This document shows, in pieces, positions 54,287 to 64,000 of a stretch of 64,000 nucleotides of DNA. The translations under genes were made by a program, and so were the position numbers. Numbering within the stretch: position 1 is the first letter of the stretch; the number at the start of each line of letters is the position of its first letter. Origin of the DNA: Solirubrobacterales bacterium. GTDB taxonomy: Bacteria > Actinomycetota > Thermoleophilia > Solirubrobacterales > Solirubrobacteraceae. The DNA is taken from positions 24,979 to 88,978 of the forward strand of contig JAFAXX010000036.1 of NCBI GenBank assembly GCA_019240655.1. Reading direction: 5' to 3'. The notes under the pieces were generated by a model. The model did not search any database, was not told the origin of the DNA, and was given only the letters and a program-made list of their open reading frames with translations.

Positions 54287-55708
54287 ATGAGCACGTTCGC
54301 CGACCTCGGCCTGAGCCCCGACATCCTCGACGCCGTCCACGACCTCGGCTATGAGTCGCCGAGCCCGATCCAGGAGGAGGCCATCCCGCCGCTGCTCGAC
54401 GGCGCCGACGTGATCGGACAGGCCCAGACCGGCTCCGGGAAGACGGCGGCCTTCGGCCTGCCGATGATCGAGTACGTCGACCCGGATGAGCACGAGGTCC
54501 AGGCTCTCGTGCTCACTCCGACGCGCGAGTTGTGCATCCAGGTCACCCAGGCGCTGCGCGCCTACGGCAAGCGCAAGGGCATCGACGTGGTAGCGGTGTT
54601 CGGCGGCGCGCCGATCCGAAGCCAGCAGGCGCAGCTACGGGCCGGCGGCCACATCGTCGTGGGGACCGTGGGCCGGGTCAAGGATCTGATCTCCCGGCAC
54701 TCGCTGATGCTGCACGCGTGCCGCTTCGTGGTGCTCGACGAGGCCGACGAGATGCTCGACCTCGGCTTCCTCGAGGACGTCGAGCGGATCCTCGCCCTGA
54801 CGCCCTCGAGCCGGCAGACCGCGCTGTTCTCGGCGACGATGCCACGCGAGATCCGCGAGCTGGCCGACCAGTACCTCTACGACCCGGTCACCGTCCGCGT
54901 CAAGGCGGCCACCCTGACCGTCGACACCGTCGAGCAGTTCGCCCTCGAGGTCTCCGCGCGGGAGAAGACCGACCGGCTGATCGAGGTGCTTCAGTCCGAG
55001 CGGCCGGAGCAGGCGATCGTCTTCGTTCGCACCAAGATCCGCTGCGAGCAGCTGTTCCGCACCCTCCGCGACCGGGGCGTGAACGTCAAGGCGCTGCACG
55101 GCGACATGAGCCAGGGCGCCCGCGACGGGGTGATGATCTCGTTCAAGACCGGCCGCCTGCCGCTGTTGGTGGCCACCGACGTCGCCTCGCGTGGGCTCGA
55201 CATCTCGGGCGTCTCGCATGTGATCAACTTCGATGTCCCGACCTCCCCCGACGTCTACGTCCACCGAATCGGCCGCACCGGCCGCGTCGGGCGCAGCGGC
55301 CGGGCCATCACCTTCGTGGAGGCCCGGCAGCGGCGCGACATCGAAGCGATCGAGAGGCACGCCGGGGTCAAGCTGGCGCCATGGGTGAAGGACGCCCACG
55401 TGGCGGCGACCCCGGTCCAGCCCCGGCCCCGCCGGCACTCCAAGCCGCACCTGTCGCGCAGCAGCGACGCTTCGCCGCGCAAGCTGATCGTGGCCGGGGG
55501 CCGGGCCACGGGCCTCGAGCCCTCCGACGTCGTGCATGCGATCACCGCGGCCACCGGACTCGACGGAGAGGCGGTCCGCAACGTGCGCGTGCTCGAGCGG
55601 TTCACGCTGGTCGAGGTCCCCGAGGACCAGGCCGAGCGGATCGTCGAGCTGGTCAGCGGCGCCAGCCTGAACGGCCAGATGCTGCGGCTCGAGCCGGCGC
55701 GGGCGTGA
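54287..55708 (+). CDS. DEAD/DEAH-box RNA helicase with DbpA-like RNA-binding C-terminus
   Basis: [57 protein letters not shown]-terminal DbpA-type RNA-binding region. Confidence 0.95.
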   Translation: MSTFADLGLSPDILDAVHDLGYESPSPIQEEAIPPLLDGADVIGQAQTGSGKTAAFGLPMIEYVDPDEHEVQALVLTPTRELCIQVTQALRAYGKRKGIDVVAVFGGAPIRSQQAQLRAGGHIVVGTVGRVKDLISRHSLMLHACRFVVLDEADEMLDLGFLEDVERILALTPSSRQTALFSATMPREIRELADQYLYDPVTVRVKAATLTVDTVEQFALEVSAREKTDRLIEVLQSERPEQAIVFVRTKIRCEQLFRTLRDRGVNVKALHGDMSQGARDGVMISFKTGRLPLLVATDVASRGLDISGVSHVINFDVPTSPDVYVHRIGRTGRVGRSGRAITFVEARQRRDIEAIERHAGVKLAPWVKDAHVAATPVQPRPRRHSKPHLSRSSDASPRKLIVAGGRATGLEPSDVVHAITAATGLDGEAVRNVRVLERFTLVEVPEDQAERIVELVSGASLNGQMLRLEPARA

Positions 55709-55723
55709 CGGCCGGGCGAGGGG

Positions 55724-55792
55724 CCGGCCTCGCGATCCCCGCGCTGCCGGCCTCGCGATCGCCACGCGGCCGGCCTGGCGATCCTCGCGGGC
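55724..55792. repeat. 23-bp tandem repeat x3 (gccggcctcgcgatc + 8 variable bases)
   Basis: Cores at 55724, 55747 and 55770. Confidence 0.85.
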
Positions 55793-55815
55793 CGCTCGCC
55801 AGTAGTCTCGCGTCG

Positions 55816-56277
55816 ATGAGCACAGCCAACATGCACACCACGCAAGGGACGATCGCGCTCGAGCTGTTCGACGACGCTGCGCCCGAGACAGTGGCCAACT
55901 TCCGCAAGCTCGCCGCCGATCGCTTCTACGACGGGATCGTATTCCACCGCGTGATCCCGGACTTCATGATCCAGGGCGGCTGCCCGCAGGGAACCGGCAC
56001 CGGCGGTCCCGGATACACCTTCGCGGACGAGATCAACCAGCACAAGGTGGTCCGCGGGGCGCTCGCCATGGCCAACGCGGGGCCGAACACCAACGGCTCG
56101 CAGTTCTTCATCGTGACCGCGGACAGCGCGCCGTGGCTCGACGGCAAGCACACGGTATTCGGCCGGGTGACTGCGGGCATGGACGCGGTCGACGCGATCG
56201 AGGGCATCCCGACCGACGCGCGCGACCGACCGCTCGAGCCGCCCCGGATCGAGTCGATCGAGCTCGATCCCGCCTAG
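55816..56277 (+). CDS. Peptidylprolyl isomerase (cyclophilin type)
   Basis: [58 protein letters not shown]. Confidence 0.95.
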   Translation: MSTANMHTTQGTIALELFDDAAPETVANFRKLAADRFYDGIVFHRVIPDFMIQGGCPQGTGTGGPGYTFADEINQHKVVRGALAMANAGPNTNGSQFFIVTADSAPWLDGKHTVFGRVTAGMDAVDAIEGIPTDARDRPLEPPRIESIELDPA

Positions 56278-56290
56278 GCCGGTCGACCGC

Positions 56291-57511
56291 ATGGCCGAGG
56301 CCGCGACAGGGGCGCCGGCGCCGCTGCGGGGCGTCCGCGTGCTCGACTTCTCGCGGGTGCTGGCGGGCCCCTACTGCACGATGCTGCTGGCCGACCTCGG
56401 CGCTGAGGTGATCAAGGTCGAGCGGCCGGGCGGCGGCGACGAGACGCGCTCGTGGGGTCCGCCGTTCGCAGGTGACGAAGCGACGTACTACCTCGCCGTC
56501 AACCGCGGCAAGCGCAGCGTGGCCCTCGATCTCGCCGATCCGCGGAGTCGGCCGGCGCGCGAGGCGCTGATCCGCCAAGCGGACGTGGTGGTCGAGAACT
56601 TCCGCGCCGGCGTGGCCGACCGCCTGGGCGTGGGCTACGACGCGGCGCGGGCGCTCTGCGGCGATGTCGTCTACTGCTCGATCACGGGCTTTGGGGCGGG
56701 CCGTGAGCCGCGGGGGCGGGCGGGATACGACTTCGTCATCCAGGCCGAGTGTGGACTGATGAGCATCACCGGCGAGCCCGACGGCGCTCCGACCAAGGTG
56801 GGCGTCGCGGTGGTCGACGTGCTCTGTGGGCTCCACGCCGCAGCCGGGATCCTGGCTGCGCTGCGCTCGCGCGAGCAGACCGGGCAGGGGCGGCGGATCG
56901 AGGTCTCGCTGCTCGACAGCGGTCTCGCGGGCCTCATCAACGTCGCTCAGGCCGCGCTCAGCACGGGGGTCGAGGCGCGCCGGTACGGCAACGCGCACCC
57001 CAGCATCGTTCCCTACGAGCCGTTTGCGACGGCCGACGGGTGGATTGCCGTCGCGGCCCCGAACGACCAGCTGTGGCGATCCCTGTGCGAGGCGTGCGAG
57101 CGCCCGGACCTGGCCGCCGACGAGCGCCTGGACACCAACCCCGGGCGCGTCGCGCACCGCGAAGAGGTCGTGGGCGCACTAGCCGAGACGTTCCGAACGC
57201 AGCCGGCTGAACACTGGCTGGCCCGGCTCGAGGCGCGCGGCGTGCCCGCCGGCAAGGTCCGCGGGGTACGCGAGGCGTTCGAGGCGGCGGGCGCCGCGGG
57301 GCGGCCGGCGACCGTGCTCACGGAGCATCCGACGCTCGGCGAGCTCCGGCTCACCGCCAGCCCGATCGAGCTCGACCCGCCGGCGACGGCACGGCCGCTG
57401 GCGCCGCCGCTGCTCGGCCAGCACACCGAGGCGGTCCTGCACGAGGTGGGCGTGGATCCGCTCCCGCTGATCGACGCCGGAGTCGCTGCCCGGGCCGGCG
57501 CACTCGGCTAG
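56291..57511 (+). CDS. CaiB/BaiF family CoA-transferase
   Basis: GVRVLDFSRVLAGPYCTMLLADLGAEVIKVERPGGGDETR, NRGKRSVALDL, VVENFRAGV, YDFVIQAECGLMSITGEPDG. Confidence 0.93.
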   Translation: MAEAATGAPAPLRGVRVLDFSRVLAGPYCTMLLADLGAEVIKVERPGGGDETRSWGPPFAGDEATYYLAVNRGKRSVALDLADPRSRPAREALIRQADVVVENFRAGVADRLGVGYDAARALCGDVVYCSITGFGAGREPRGRAGYDFVIQAECGLMSITGEPDGAPTKVGVAVVDVLCGLHAAAGILAALRSREQTGQGRRIEVSLLDSGLAGLINVAQAALSTGVEARRYGNAHPSIVPYEPFATADGWIAVAAPNDQLWRSLCEACERPDLAADERLDTNPGRVAHREEVVGALAETFRTQPAEHWLARLEARGVPAGKVRGVREAFEAAGAAGRPATVLTEHPTLGELRLTASPIELDPPATARPLAPPLLGQHTEAVLHEVGVDPLPLIDAGVAARAGALG

Positions 57512-57520
57512 CCTTCGCGG

Positions 57521-59059
57521 ATGAGCGTTACCGAGCGAGCCGCTTCCTCCGGCAACGGCGGAGGCGCCAACATCACGATCGAAAATCCGGCCACCGGCAG
57601 GCCCGTGGCCACGGTGCCGGTGCGTGGGTCGACAGAGCTCGAAGAGATGGCGCGGCGGGCCCGGGCCGCCCAGCCCGGCTGGGAGGCGATCGGGTTCGAC
57701 GGGCGCGGACGCGTACTGCGCCGGGCCCAGAAGTGGATGCTCGACAACGCCGAGCGGATCCTCCGCGTCGTGGTCTCGGAGAGCGGCAAGACCTACGAGG
57801 ACGCGCAGCTCGCGGACCTCGGCTACACGGTCACCGCGCTCGGCTTCTGGGCCAAGGAGGCCCCCGGGTACCTGGCCGATGAGCGCGTGCCGTCCTGGAA
57901 CAACCCGGTGATCGCGGGCCGCAAGCTGATCGTCCGCTACGCCCCGGTGGGGCTGGTCGGCGTGATCGGCCCCTGGAACTACCCGATCGCCAACTCGTTC
58001 GGCGACTGCATCCCCGCGCTGGCCGCGGGCAACTCGGTGATCCTCAAGCCGAGCGAGGTGACGCCGCTCAGCTCGCTGCTGATGGAGGAGATGATGCGCG
58101 AGTGCGGCCTGCCCGAGGACGTCTTCCAGGTGGCCACCGGCGACGGCTCGACCGGGGCGGCTCTGATCGGGCAGGTCGACTGCGTGATGTTCACGGGCTC
58201 GAGCCGGAGCGGCCAGGCGGTGATGCGCGCCGCCGCGGAGCGGCTCATCCCGTGCTACCTCGAGCTGGGCGGCAAGGACCCGATGCTCGTCTGCCATGAC
58301 GCCGACCTCGAGCGGGCGGCGAATGCGGCCGCGTACTACTCGATGAACAACGCCGGTCAGGTCTGCATCTCGGTCGAGCGGGTGTACGTCGAGGCGCCGG
58401 TCTATGACCAGTTCGTCGCGAAGGTCTCCGAGAACGTCCGCCGTCTGCGCCAGGGTGAGCCGGTGAAGGTCGGGGCGGTCGACGTCGGCGCGGTCACCTC
58501 TCCGCCCCAGCTCGAGATCGTCGACGCGCACGTGCGCGACGCGGTCGAGAAGGGCGCCCGCGTGCTCGTCGGCGGTCATCCCCGCCCCGGGCCGGGTCGC
58601 TTCTACGAGCCGACGGTCCTGGTCGACGTCGACCACTCGATGAAGATCATGCGCGAGGAGACGTTCGGCCCCACCCTGCCGATCATGCGCGTCGACGACG
58701 TGGAGGAAGGTATCCGGCTCGCCAACGACACCGAGTACGGGCTGCAGGCGAGCGTGTGGACGCGCGACCTCGTGCGGGGCGAAGCGCTGGCCCGCCGGAT
58801 CGAGGCGGGAGCCGTGTGCGTCAACGACGCGCAGATGAACTACTCCGCGCTCAACCTGCCGATGGGCGGCTGGAAGGCCTCGGGATTGGGGACGCGCCAC
58901 GGCGCCGCGGGAATCCGCAAATACACCAAGGTGCAGTCGCTCATGCTCACCCGTCTCGCCCCCAGGCGCGAGCCGTTCATGTTCCCCTACCGGCCATGGC
59001 GCACGCTGATGCTGCGGCGGATGTTCAGGCTGTTCTACGGGCGCGGGCGGCGCGACTGA
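57521..59059 (+). CDS. Aldehyde dehydrogenase family protein
   Basis: PVGLVGVIGPWNYPI, GNSVILKPSEVTP, LELGGKDPM, NNAGQVCISVERVYVE, EETFGPTLPI. Confidence 0.92.
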   Translation: MSVTERAASSGNGGGANITIENPATGRPVATVPVRGSTELEEMARRARAAQPGWEAIGFDGRGRVLRRAQKWMLDNAERILRVVVSESGKTYEDAQLADLGYTVTALGFWAKEAPGYLADERVPSWNNPVIAGRKLIVRYAPVGLVGVIGPWNYPIANSFGDCIPALAAGNSVILKPSEVTPLSSLLMEEMMRECGLPEDVFQVATGDGSTGAALIGQVDCVMFTGSSRSGQAVMRAAAERLIPCYLELGGKDPMLVCHDADLERAANAAAYYSMNNAGQVCISVERVYVEAPVYDQFVAKVSENVRRLRQGEPVKVGAVDVGAVTSPPQLEIVDAHVRDAVEKGARVLVGGHPRPGPGRFYEPTVLVDVDHSMKIMREETFGPTLPIMRVDDVEEGIRLANDTEYGLQASVWTRDLVRGEALARRIEAGAVCVNDAQMNYSALNLPMGGWKASGLGTRHGAAGIRKYTKVQSLMLTRLAPRREPFMFPYRPWRTLMLRRMFRLFYGRGRRD

Positions 59060-59085
59060 CCGCCTTCGCGGCGGGCGCCCGGAAG

Positions 59086-59109
59086 CCCCGAAGCACAGCG
59101 AGTTCGGGG
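59086..59109. terminator. Candidate bidirectional hairpin CCCCGAA-N10-TTCGGGG between convergent genes
   Basis: 7-bp perfect stem between ALDH stop and the APH-family stop; no clear U tract. Confidence 0.45.
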
Positions 59110-59148
59110 GCGTGAACACGGCCGCGCCGCGGCGCAGGAACGCCGTTC

Positions 59149-60225
59149 TCAAAACCCATCTCGCGTCACCGCGAGAGCGCGCTCGGCCAGCTCCACCACA
59201 CCCTCGCCGAATGACTTCAGGTACGGGTCGTCGGTCGAGCCCTCGATTGCGCGCTTGTAGTTGCCCTCCATGAACACGACCGCTTTCCAGAGGGCGAGCG
59301 TTACGTACCAGTCGAGCTCGCCGACGGCGCGGCCCGAGCGCTCCCGATAGCGCTCGATGAGCTCGTGCCGGGTGGGGAAGCCGGGCTGTTGCGTGACGCT
59401 CTGCAGGTTGAAGCGGCTGGCCGGGTCGTCGTCCTGGAACCAGTGGGTCATCAGGTAGCCGAGATCCGCCAGCGGGTCGCCGATCGTCGCCATCTCCCAG
59501 TCGAGGATCGCCAGCAGCCGGGCCGGGGCGTCACCGGCGTAGATCGTGTTGCCGAGCCGGTAGTCGCCGTGCACGACGGTGGCCGGCGGCGACTCGGGAC
59601 GGTGGGCAGCCAGCCAGCTCCCCACCTGCTCGAATGCCGGCAGTTCGCGGGTGCGGTTGTGCTCCCAAAGGCCGCCGAATCGCCGCAGCTGGCGCTCGAG
59701 GTACCCGGTCGGCTTGCCGAAGCCCTCGAGGCCGACCGCCGCCCAGTCGACGGCATGGAGCTCGACCAGGGCGTCGATCAGCTCATCGGCGATCCGGTTC
59801 GCCTCGCCGGGCGTGTGGAGCGGCGCCGGGAGCGAGCTCGTGATGACCTCGCCTTCGATCAGCTCCATCACGTAGAACGGCGCCCCGATGACGGAGAGGT
59901 CCTCGCAGACCGCGAGGATCTCCGGGACGCGCACGGGCGTCGGCTCAAGCGCACGCAGCAGCCGCGCCTCGCGGAGCACGTCGTGGGCCGAGGGCGGGAG
60001 CGGCCCCCGCGGGGGCCGACGGAGCACCACTCCGGTCGACAGGGCGAAGGTCACACACGAGTGGCCCTCGCCGATCGGAGCGGCCGCGAGCTCCCCCGGC
60101 GCGGCCAGGCCGGCGCGGTCCAGGAACTCGCGCAGTGGGTCGAGCACTAGCAACGGCTCGCGCTGGTTGCCGGCAGCCTCGGCGTAGCTGCGGACGACGT
60201 CGTCGGGCGCGAGGCTCGTGGTCAT
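59149..60225 (-). CDS. Aminoglycoside phosphotransferase family protein (ACAD10/11 N-terminal-like)
   Basis: VVHGDYRLGNTIYAGDAPARLLAILDWEMATIGDPLADLGYLMTHW kinase catalytic/metal motifs. Confidence 0.9.
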   Translation of the reverse strand: MTTSLAPDDVVRSYAEAAGNQREPLLVLDPLREFLDRAGLAAPGELAAAPIGEGHSCVTFALSTGVVLRRPPRGPLPPSAHDVLREARLLRALEPTPVRVPEILAVCEDLSVIGAPFYVMELIEGEVITSSLPAPLHTPGEANRIADELIDALVELHAVDWAAVGLEGFGKPTGYLERQLRRFGGLWEHNRTRELPAFEQVGSWLAAHRPESPPATVVHGDYRLGNTIYAGDAPARLLAILDWEMATIGDPLADLGYLMTHWFQDDDPASRFNLQSVTQQPGFPTRHELIERYRERSGRAVGELDWYVTLALWKAVVFMEGNYKRAIEGSTDDPYLKSFGEGVVELAERALAVTRDGF

Positions 60226-60294
60226 GCGCGCGGAGGCTAGCGCCGCGACCGGTGCCCGGGCGCACAGCCCGGCCGCCGCGGGGACGCGGCGGGC

Positions 60295-60588
60295 CTACAC
60301 GGGCAGCGGCCCGCGGCCGCCGACCACGCGGTCGAACCGCCAGCCGCGCAGCTGCTCGCGGCTGCCGGCCAACCCGACAACGATCGCACCGGTGCGCGTT
60401 TCGATGGCCTGGCGCAACCGCGCCAGCCGGTCGCGCAGGGCGCGGCCGAACCCCGATTCATCGGCGGCCCAGCCCGGGCATGGATGTTCGACGAGCACGG
60501 TGACACGGTCGGCCCGTTGGCGCGCGAGCTCCTCGACGAGTCGCTCGTCGTCGCCCGAGCTTGCGACTATGGCGAGGACATCGGTCAT
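60295..60588 (-). CDS. Hypothetical protein
   Basis: Frame MTDVLAIVASSGDDERLVEELARQRADRVTVLVEHPCPGW...; compact frame between genes, function unknown. Confidence 0.45.
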   Translation of the reverse strand: MTDVLAIVASSGDDERLVEELARQRADRVTVLVEHPCPGWAADESGFGRALRDRLARLRQAIETRTGAIVVGLAGSREQLRGWRFDRVVGGRGPLPV

Positions 60589-60678
60589 GGGCTCAATCTG
60601 CTCGCCGATGCTTAAGCGTTCCTGAACGGACACGAACAATCCTGCTGCGGCAGCGGCCGAAGTACGCTCGTAGCTGGA

Positions 60679-61524
60679 ATGCCAGAGCTTCCCGAGGTCG
60701 AGATCACCGCCCGCCGGATCGGCGCGGCGGTCACCGGCGGGGTGGTCGAGTCCGCGCTCGCCCCGGGGGTCAACGCTCTGAAGACGTACGACCCCCCGCT
60801 CAGCGCGCTGGAGGGCGTCCCGATCGCGGGCATCACGCGGCGGGGCAAGCTGTTCGAGATCTCGCTCGCCGGCGAGCTGGCACTCCTCGTCCACCTGATG
60901 TCGGCGGGGCGGTTGCAGCTCTTCGACACCCGTGCCTCGGTGCGCGACCGCACTTCACGGCTGCTGGTTCGGCTGAGCGATGGGCGTGAGCTCCGCCTGC
61001 GCGAGTTCGGGACCAAGCAGCGCGCCTGGGTCAAGCTGCTGCGCCGGGAGACGATCGCCGAGGAGGAGACGCTCGCAGAGCTCGGCCCCGAAGCCTGGCC
61101 CGACCCGCCGGCATTCGAAGCGCTGCTCGACGAGCCGCGGCCGCTCTACGCGCTGCTGCGCGACCAGCGGGTGATCGCCGGCATCGGGCGCTCGTGGGTG
61201 GACGAGATCCTCCACGCCGCCAGGATTTCGCCCTTCAAGCGCGGCTCCGACCTCGAGCCCGACGAGGGGCGGCGCCTGCGCGAGGCGACGGTCGCGCGCC
61301 TGGGGGAGGCGATCGCGCACTACGAGGAGACGGTCGCCCTCCCGATCCCGGACAAGCTGCCGATGCCGCTCAAGGTCCACCGCCAGAACGGCCGGCCGTG
61401 CCCGCGCTGCGGTGATCGGCTCGAGGCCGTGTTCTACGAGGACTACGTGATGTGCTATTGCCCGACCTGCCAGACCGACGGCAAGCTGCTGAAGGACCGC
61501 CGGCTGTCGAGGCTGCTCAAGTAG
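60679..61524 (+). CDS. mutM: Formamidopyrimidine-DNA glycosylase
   Basis: MPELPEVEITARRI N-terminus; IAGIGRSWVDEILHAARISPFKRG; C-terminal zinc finger CPRCGDRLEAVFYEDYVMCYCPTC. Confidence 0.93.
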   Translation: MPELPEVEITARRIGAAVTGGVVESALAPGVNALKTYDPPLSALEGVPIAGITRRGKLFEISLAGELALLVHLMSAGRLQLFDTRASVRDRTSRLLVRLSDGRELRLREFGTKQRAWVKLLRRETIAEEETLAELGPEAWPDPPAFEALLDEPRPLYALLRDQRVIAGIGRSWVDEILHAARISPFKRGSDLEPDEGRRLREATVARLGEAIAHYEETVALPIPDKLPMPLKVHRQNGRPCPRCGDRLEAVFYEDYVMCYCPTCQTDGKLLKDRRLSRLLK

Positions 61525-61535
61525 GATCTCGGCCG

Positions 61536-61997
61536 ATGCTCGCCGCCGGCGACACCGCGCCCGACTTCACCCTCCCCGACCAGCACGGTGAGCCGGTGTC
61601 GCTCTCGAGCCTGCGCGGGCAGACCGTCGTCCTCTACTTCTACCCGAAGGCCGATACGCCTGGCTGCACCGCCCAGGCGTGCGGTGTGCGCGACCACCGG
61701 TCGGACTACGAGCGCGCCGATGCGGTCGTGCTCGGCGTCTCGCCCGATGCGGTGAAGGACATCGCCAAGTTCGACCAGAAGCACGGGCTCGGCTTTCCGC
61801 TGTTGGCCGACCGGGACCACTCGGTGGCTGAGGCCTACGGGGTCTGGGTCGAGAAGTCGATGTACGGCCGGACGTTCATGGGCAACCAGCGGACCACGTT
61901 CGTGATCGGTGCGGACGGCCAGATCCGGGACATCCACCGGGAGGTCAAGCCAGCCGAGCACGACGACCTCGTGCTGGGCGGCCTCAGCGCAGGGTGA
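61536..61997 (+). CDS. bcp: Thioredoxin-dependent peroxiredoxin (BCP family)
   Basis: APDFTLPDQHGEPVSLSSLRGQTVVLYFYPKADTPGCTAQACGVRD, GRTFMGNQRTTFVIGADGQI. Confidence 0.94.
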   Translation: MLAAGDTAPDFTLPDQHGEPVSLSSLRGQTVVLYFYPKADTPGCTAQACGVRDHRSDYERADAVVLGVSPDAVKDIAKFDQKHGLGFPLLADRDHSVAEAYGVWVEKSMYGRTFMGNQRTTFVIGADGQIRDIHREVKPAEHDDLVLGGLSAG

Positions 61998-62170
61998 GCG
62001 GCGCGAATGGGGCGCGGTCGCTACTGCAGGTGAGCGCGCGGACGGGGCGCGGGCGGTACTGCAGGTGAGCGGCGCGGACCGGGCGCGGTCGCTACGGCAG
62101 GTGAGCGCGCGGACGGGGCGCGGGCGCTACTGCAGGTGAGCGGCGCGGACCGGGCGCGGGCGCTACTGCA
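61993..62170. repeat. Five-copy 35/36-bp tandem array between convergent genes, unit contains both stop codons
   Basis: Units 61993-62028, 62029-62063, 62064-62099, 62100-62134, 62135-62170 (36/35/36/35/36 bp). Confidence 0.95.
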
Positions 62171-62435
62171 GGCCCTCGCGCGCCTCACGCACGAGGGTCA
62201 CGGCCTCGGGGAACACCCGGGCCATCACCGCGCGGAGCTGCTCGGCCTGCTGATCGGTCGTGCCCTGGATGTTGGCCCGGTTCATCGCCGCCACGGTCAG
62301 GTCGACCGCCAGCTTGATCGCGTTGTCGGCCCACGCGAGTCGCTGGGCGCCCTGCATCTGCTCGGCGAACTCGCCGAGGCGCCGCTGAAGCTCATCGGGG
62401 TCGCCGAACAGGCCGCCGAAGCCACTTCCTTCCAT
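62163..62435 (-). CDS. Small conserved hypothetical protein
   Basis: MEGSGFGGLFGDPDELQRRLGEFAEQMQGAQRLAWADNAIKLAVDLTVAAMNRANIQ...; compact coherent frame. Confidence 0.55.
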   Translation of the reverse strand: MEGSGFGGLFGDPDELQRRLGEFAEQMQGAQRLAWADNAIKLAVDLTVAAMNRANIQGTTDQQAEQLRAVMARVFPEAVTLVREAREGLQ

Positions 62436-62516
62436 GGCCCCTATGGTAGCCGCCCGCGCTCCGGCCGAGCTACGTACACTCGCTTCGATGTCGCGATCGA
62501 CAGCTGTTCTCCTGGC

Positions 62517-63431
62517 ATGAGCTCCCTCGCCGGAGGCTCCGCGGCGCCGATGTCGACCGACGAGCGCCTGCTCTACGAAGCGCGCTGGCGGCCTCGGTAC
62601 GCGGTGGTCGCGGCGCTCGCCGGCATCTGCCTGATGGCGGCGGCGATCATCCAGCTGTCCGGACCGCACACCAAGGTCGATGAGCTGACGCTCGACCTGA
62701 TCACCGCCAACCAGCGGTTCGGGCTCGACGTGACCGCGGCAGTGATCAACGCGCTCGGATCGCTGGCCCTGGCGGCGACGCTGTTCTTCCTGCTCGGCGC
62801 TGTGCGGGCGCGCAATCCGCAGTCGCAGCCGTTCATCGGAGTCGTCGTCGGACTCGGCGGGGTGCTGGCGGCGATCGCCGGCGTGGCCTACGCCGTGATC
62901 ATCGGGATCAAGGCGCACCAGTTCGTGACCACGGGCGCTCAGACCTACCAGGAGGCCAACCATCTCACCAGCTCCGGCGGGATCGTCGCCCTGCAGCTGG
63001 TCGGCCAGGGCGCCGCGCTGCTGCTTGCGCTCGGGTTCGTGCTCGTCTCGCTCGGGGCGATGCGCGTGGGACTGCTGACGCGCTTCATGGGATACCTGGG
63101 GATGCTCGCCGGCGTGCTCATTCTCTTCCAGATCACTCAGGTGCCGGTCGTCCAGGGCTATTGGCTGCTCGCCCTCGCCTACCTCTTCACCGGCCGCTGG
63201 CCCACCGGCGTGCCTCCGGCTTGGCGCAGTGGTCAGACCGAGAAGTGGCCCTCGAGCCAGGAGCTGCGCGAGCGGCGGATCCGCGCGGCGGGAGCCAAGG
63301 CGGGCGGGGACGGCCGCAGCCGGCGCGCCCCCGCACCGGAGCCGGTGACTACGCCTGCGCCGAGCTCGGCCACACCGGCGTCCGGCGCCGGCCGTGGCGC
63401 CCAGAAGCGCAAGCGCAAGCGCCGCAAGTAG
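62517..63431 (+). CDS. Multi-pass membrane hypothetical protein with basic C-terminal tail
   Basis: Repeated hydrophobic segments; C-terminus AQKRKRKRRK. Confidence 0.65.
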   Translation: MSSLAGGSAAPMSTDERLLYEARWRPRYAVVAALAGICLMAAAIIQLSGPHTKVDELTLDLITANQRFGLDVTAAVINALGSLALAATLFFLLGAVRARNPQSQPFIGVVVGLGGVLAAIAGVAYAVIIGIKAHQFVTTGAQTYQEANHLTSSGGIVALQLVGQGAALLLALGFVLVSLGAMRVGLLTRFMGYLGMLAGVLILFQITQVPVVQGYWLLALAYLFTGRWPTGVPPAWRSGQTEKWPSSQELRERRIRAAGAKAGGDGRSRRAPAPEPVTTPAPSSATPASGAGRGAQKRKRKRRK

Positions 63432-63974
63432 CGAGCGCGGCGATTCGGGGCGGTGCAAGCCGCTCGTGCCACCTCGAACATCCGTCCGTACGGGCTGTTG
63501 GGTCTGGGCTGCCGTGCCGATGGCAACTCAACACCGCTCACCGCGAGACTGAGACAACCGCAGATCGTTACCTCGCCGCCCTTCGGTCCTGAAATGACGG
63601 ACGTGGACGGTCCGATCAAGGGCACGGCGGCGACTGACGGCCTCGACCGAGACTGTCCCGGCTCCTTTCCACGCCAGGGGCCGGGACAGCGAGGCCGCCC
63701 TCCGCGGCGCCACTCGCCTGCGGCTCGCCGACGCTCGCGCCTCGACTTCCGCCAAGGTGCGGCTGTCGGCCTTCGCAGACGGCGAGAGGCGGTCAGAACG
63801 GCAACCTACCCGGCCGACTCCGGGTCAGGCGCCCACGGCCGCCGAACCAAGCCCCCGACCCCGGGCCGCGAACCAAGAACCGCACGCCCGGGACGCCCGC
63901 CGGTTGCCGTTGGTCGTATATAGCCCGCCGCTCGGCGTGTCGCGAGCGCCGTTGAACGATCCGCCGTTGCAGGT

Positions 63975-63993
63975 TGCACCTGATCCAGGTGCA
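63975..63993. promoter_or_regulatory. Palindrome TGCACCTG-ATC-CAGGTGCA at window edge
   Basis: 8-bp perfect inverted arms with 3-bp centre; context truncated. Confidence 0.35.
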
Positions 63994-64000
63994 CTGTCCC

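Noticed and set aside
52883-55708. 941-aa plus-strand ORF
   Set aside because: Upstream portion is antisense to the MFS transporter; the helicase starts at 54287.
57179-59152. 657-aa minus-strand ORF
   Set aside because: Antisense to the CoA-transferase and aldehyde dehydrogenase genes; no recognisable domains.
61993-62170. Possible CRISPR array
   Set aside because: Units are contiguous 35/36-bp tandem copies without unique spacers, and no cas genes are nearby.
63432-63974. ORFs in the terminal 0.5 kb (e.g. 63453-63923)
   Set aside because: Low-complexity, Arg/Pro-rich translations with no motifs; region treated as intergenic or truncated context.

Overview
This is a 64 kb high-GC chromosomal window. 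Gene content and protein style suggest a Thermoleophilia/Solirubrobacterales-type actinobacterium, but that is inference. Genes are densely packed in overlapping operons: (1) a phosphoesterase fragment and pobA; (2) a homocysteine S-methyltransferase/SAM-methyltransferase fusion with a PfkB kinase and folD; (3) amidase, GMC oxidoreductase and a small subunit; (4) an apparent meta-cleavage aromatic cluster (DUF6282-like, PIG-L/GalB-like, LigK-like aldolase, extradiol dioxygenase, SnoaL-like); (5) a liv-type ABC transporter operon with VOC, MetE-like and ADH genes, divergent from a GntR regulator with two palindromic operators; (6) two consecutive E1alpha/E1beta dehydrogenase pairs; (7) a six-gene overlapping operon (split PEP-synthase-like kinase, BCCP, biotin carboxylase, divergent carboxyltransferase, HAD phosphatase) facing an AraC / acetoacetyl-CoA synthetase / CoxL-like operon; (8) a 2-oxoacid dehydrogenase-lipA-lipB region interrupted by an AbiEi/DUF559-like gene; (9) MFS/MarR, a DEAD-box helicase, cyclophilin, CoA-transferase, ALDH, Fpg, Bcp and small conserved genes. 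The two most interesting signals are the 28.2-38.5 kb locus, read here as a candidate phosphorylation-coupled, biotin-dependent carboxylation system, and a recurring pattern of short tandem duplications at gene junctions that creates chimeric mini-ORFs. No rRNA, tRNA, CRISPR array or transposase was recognised. Start codons are often uncertain because of high GC and GTG/TTG starts. Novelty could not be checked without database searches.
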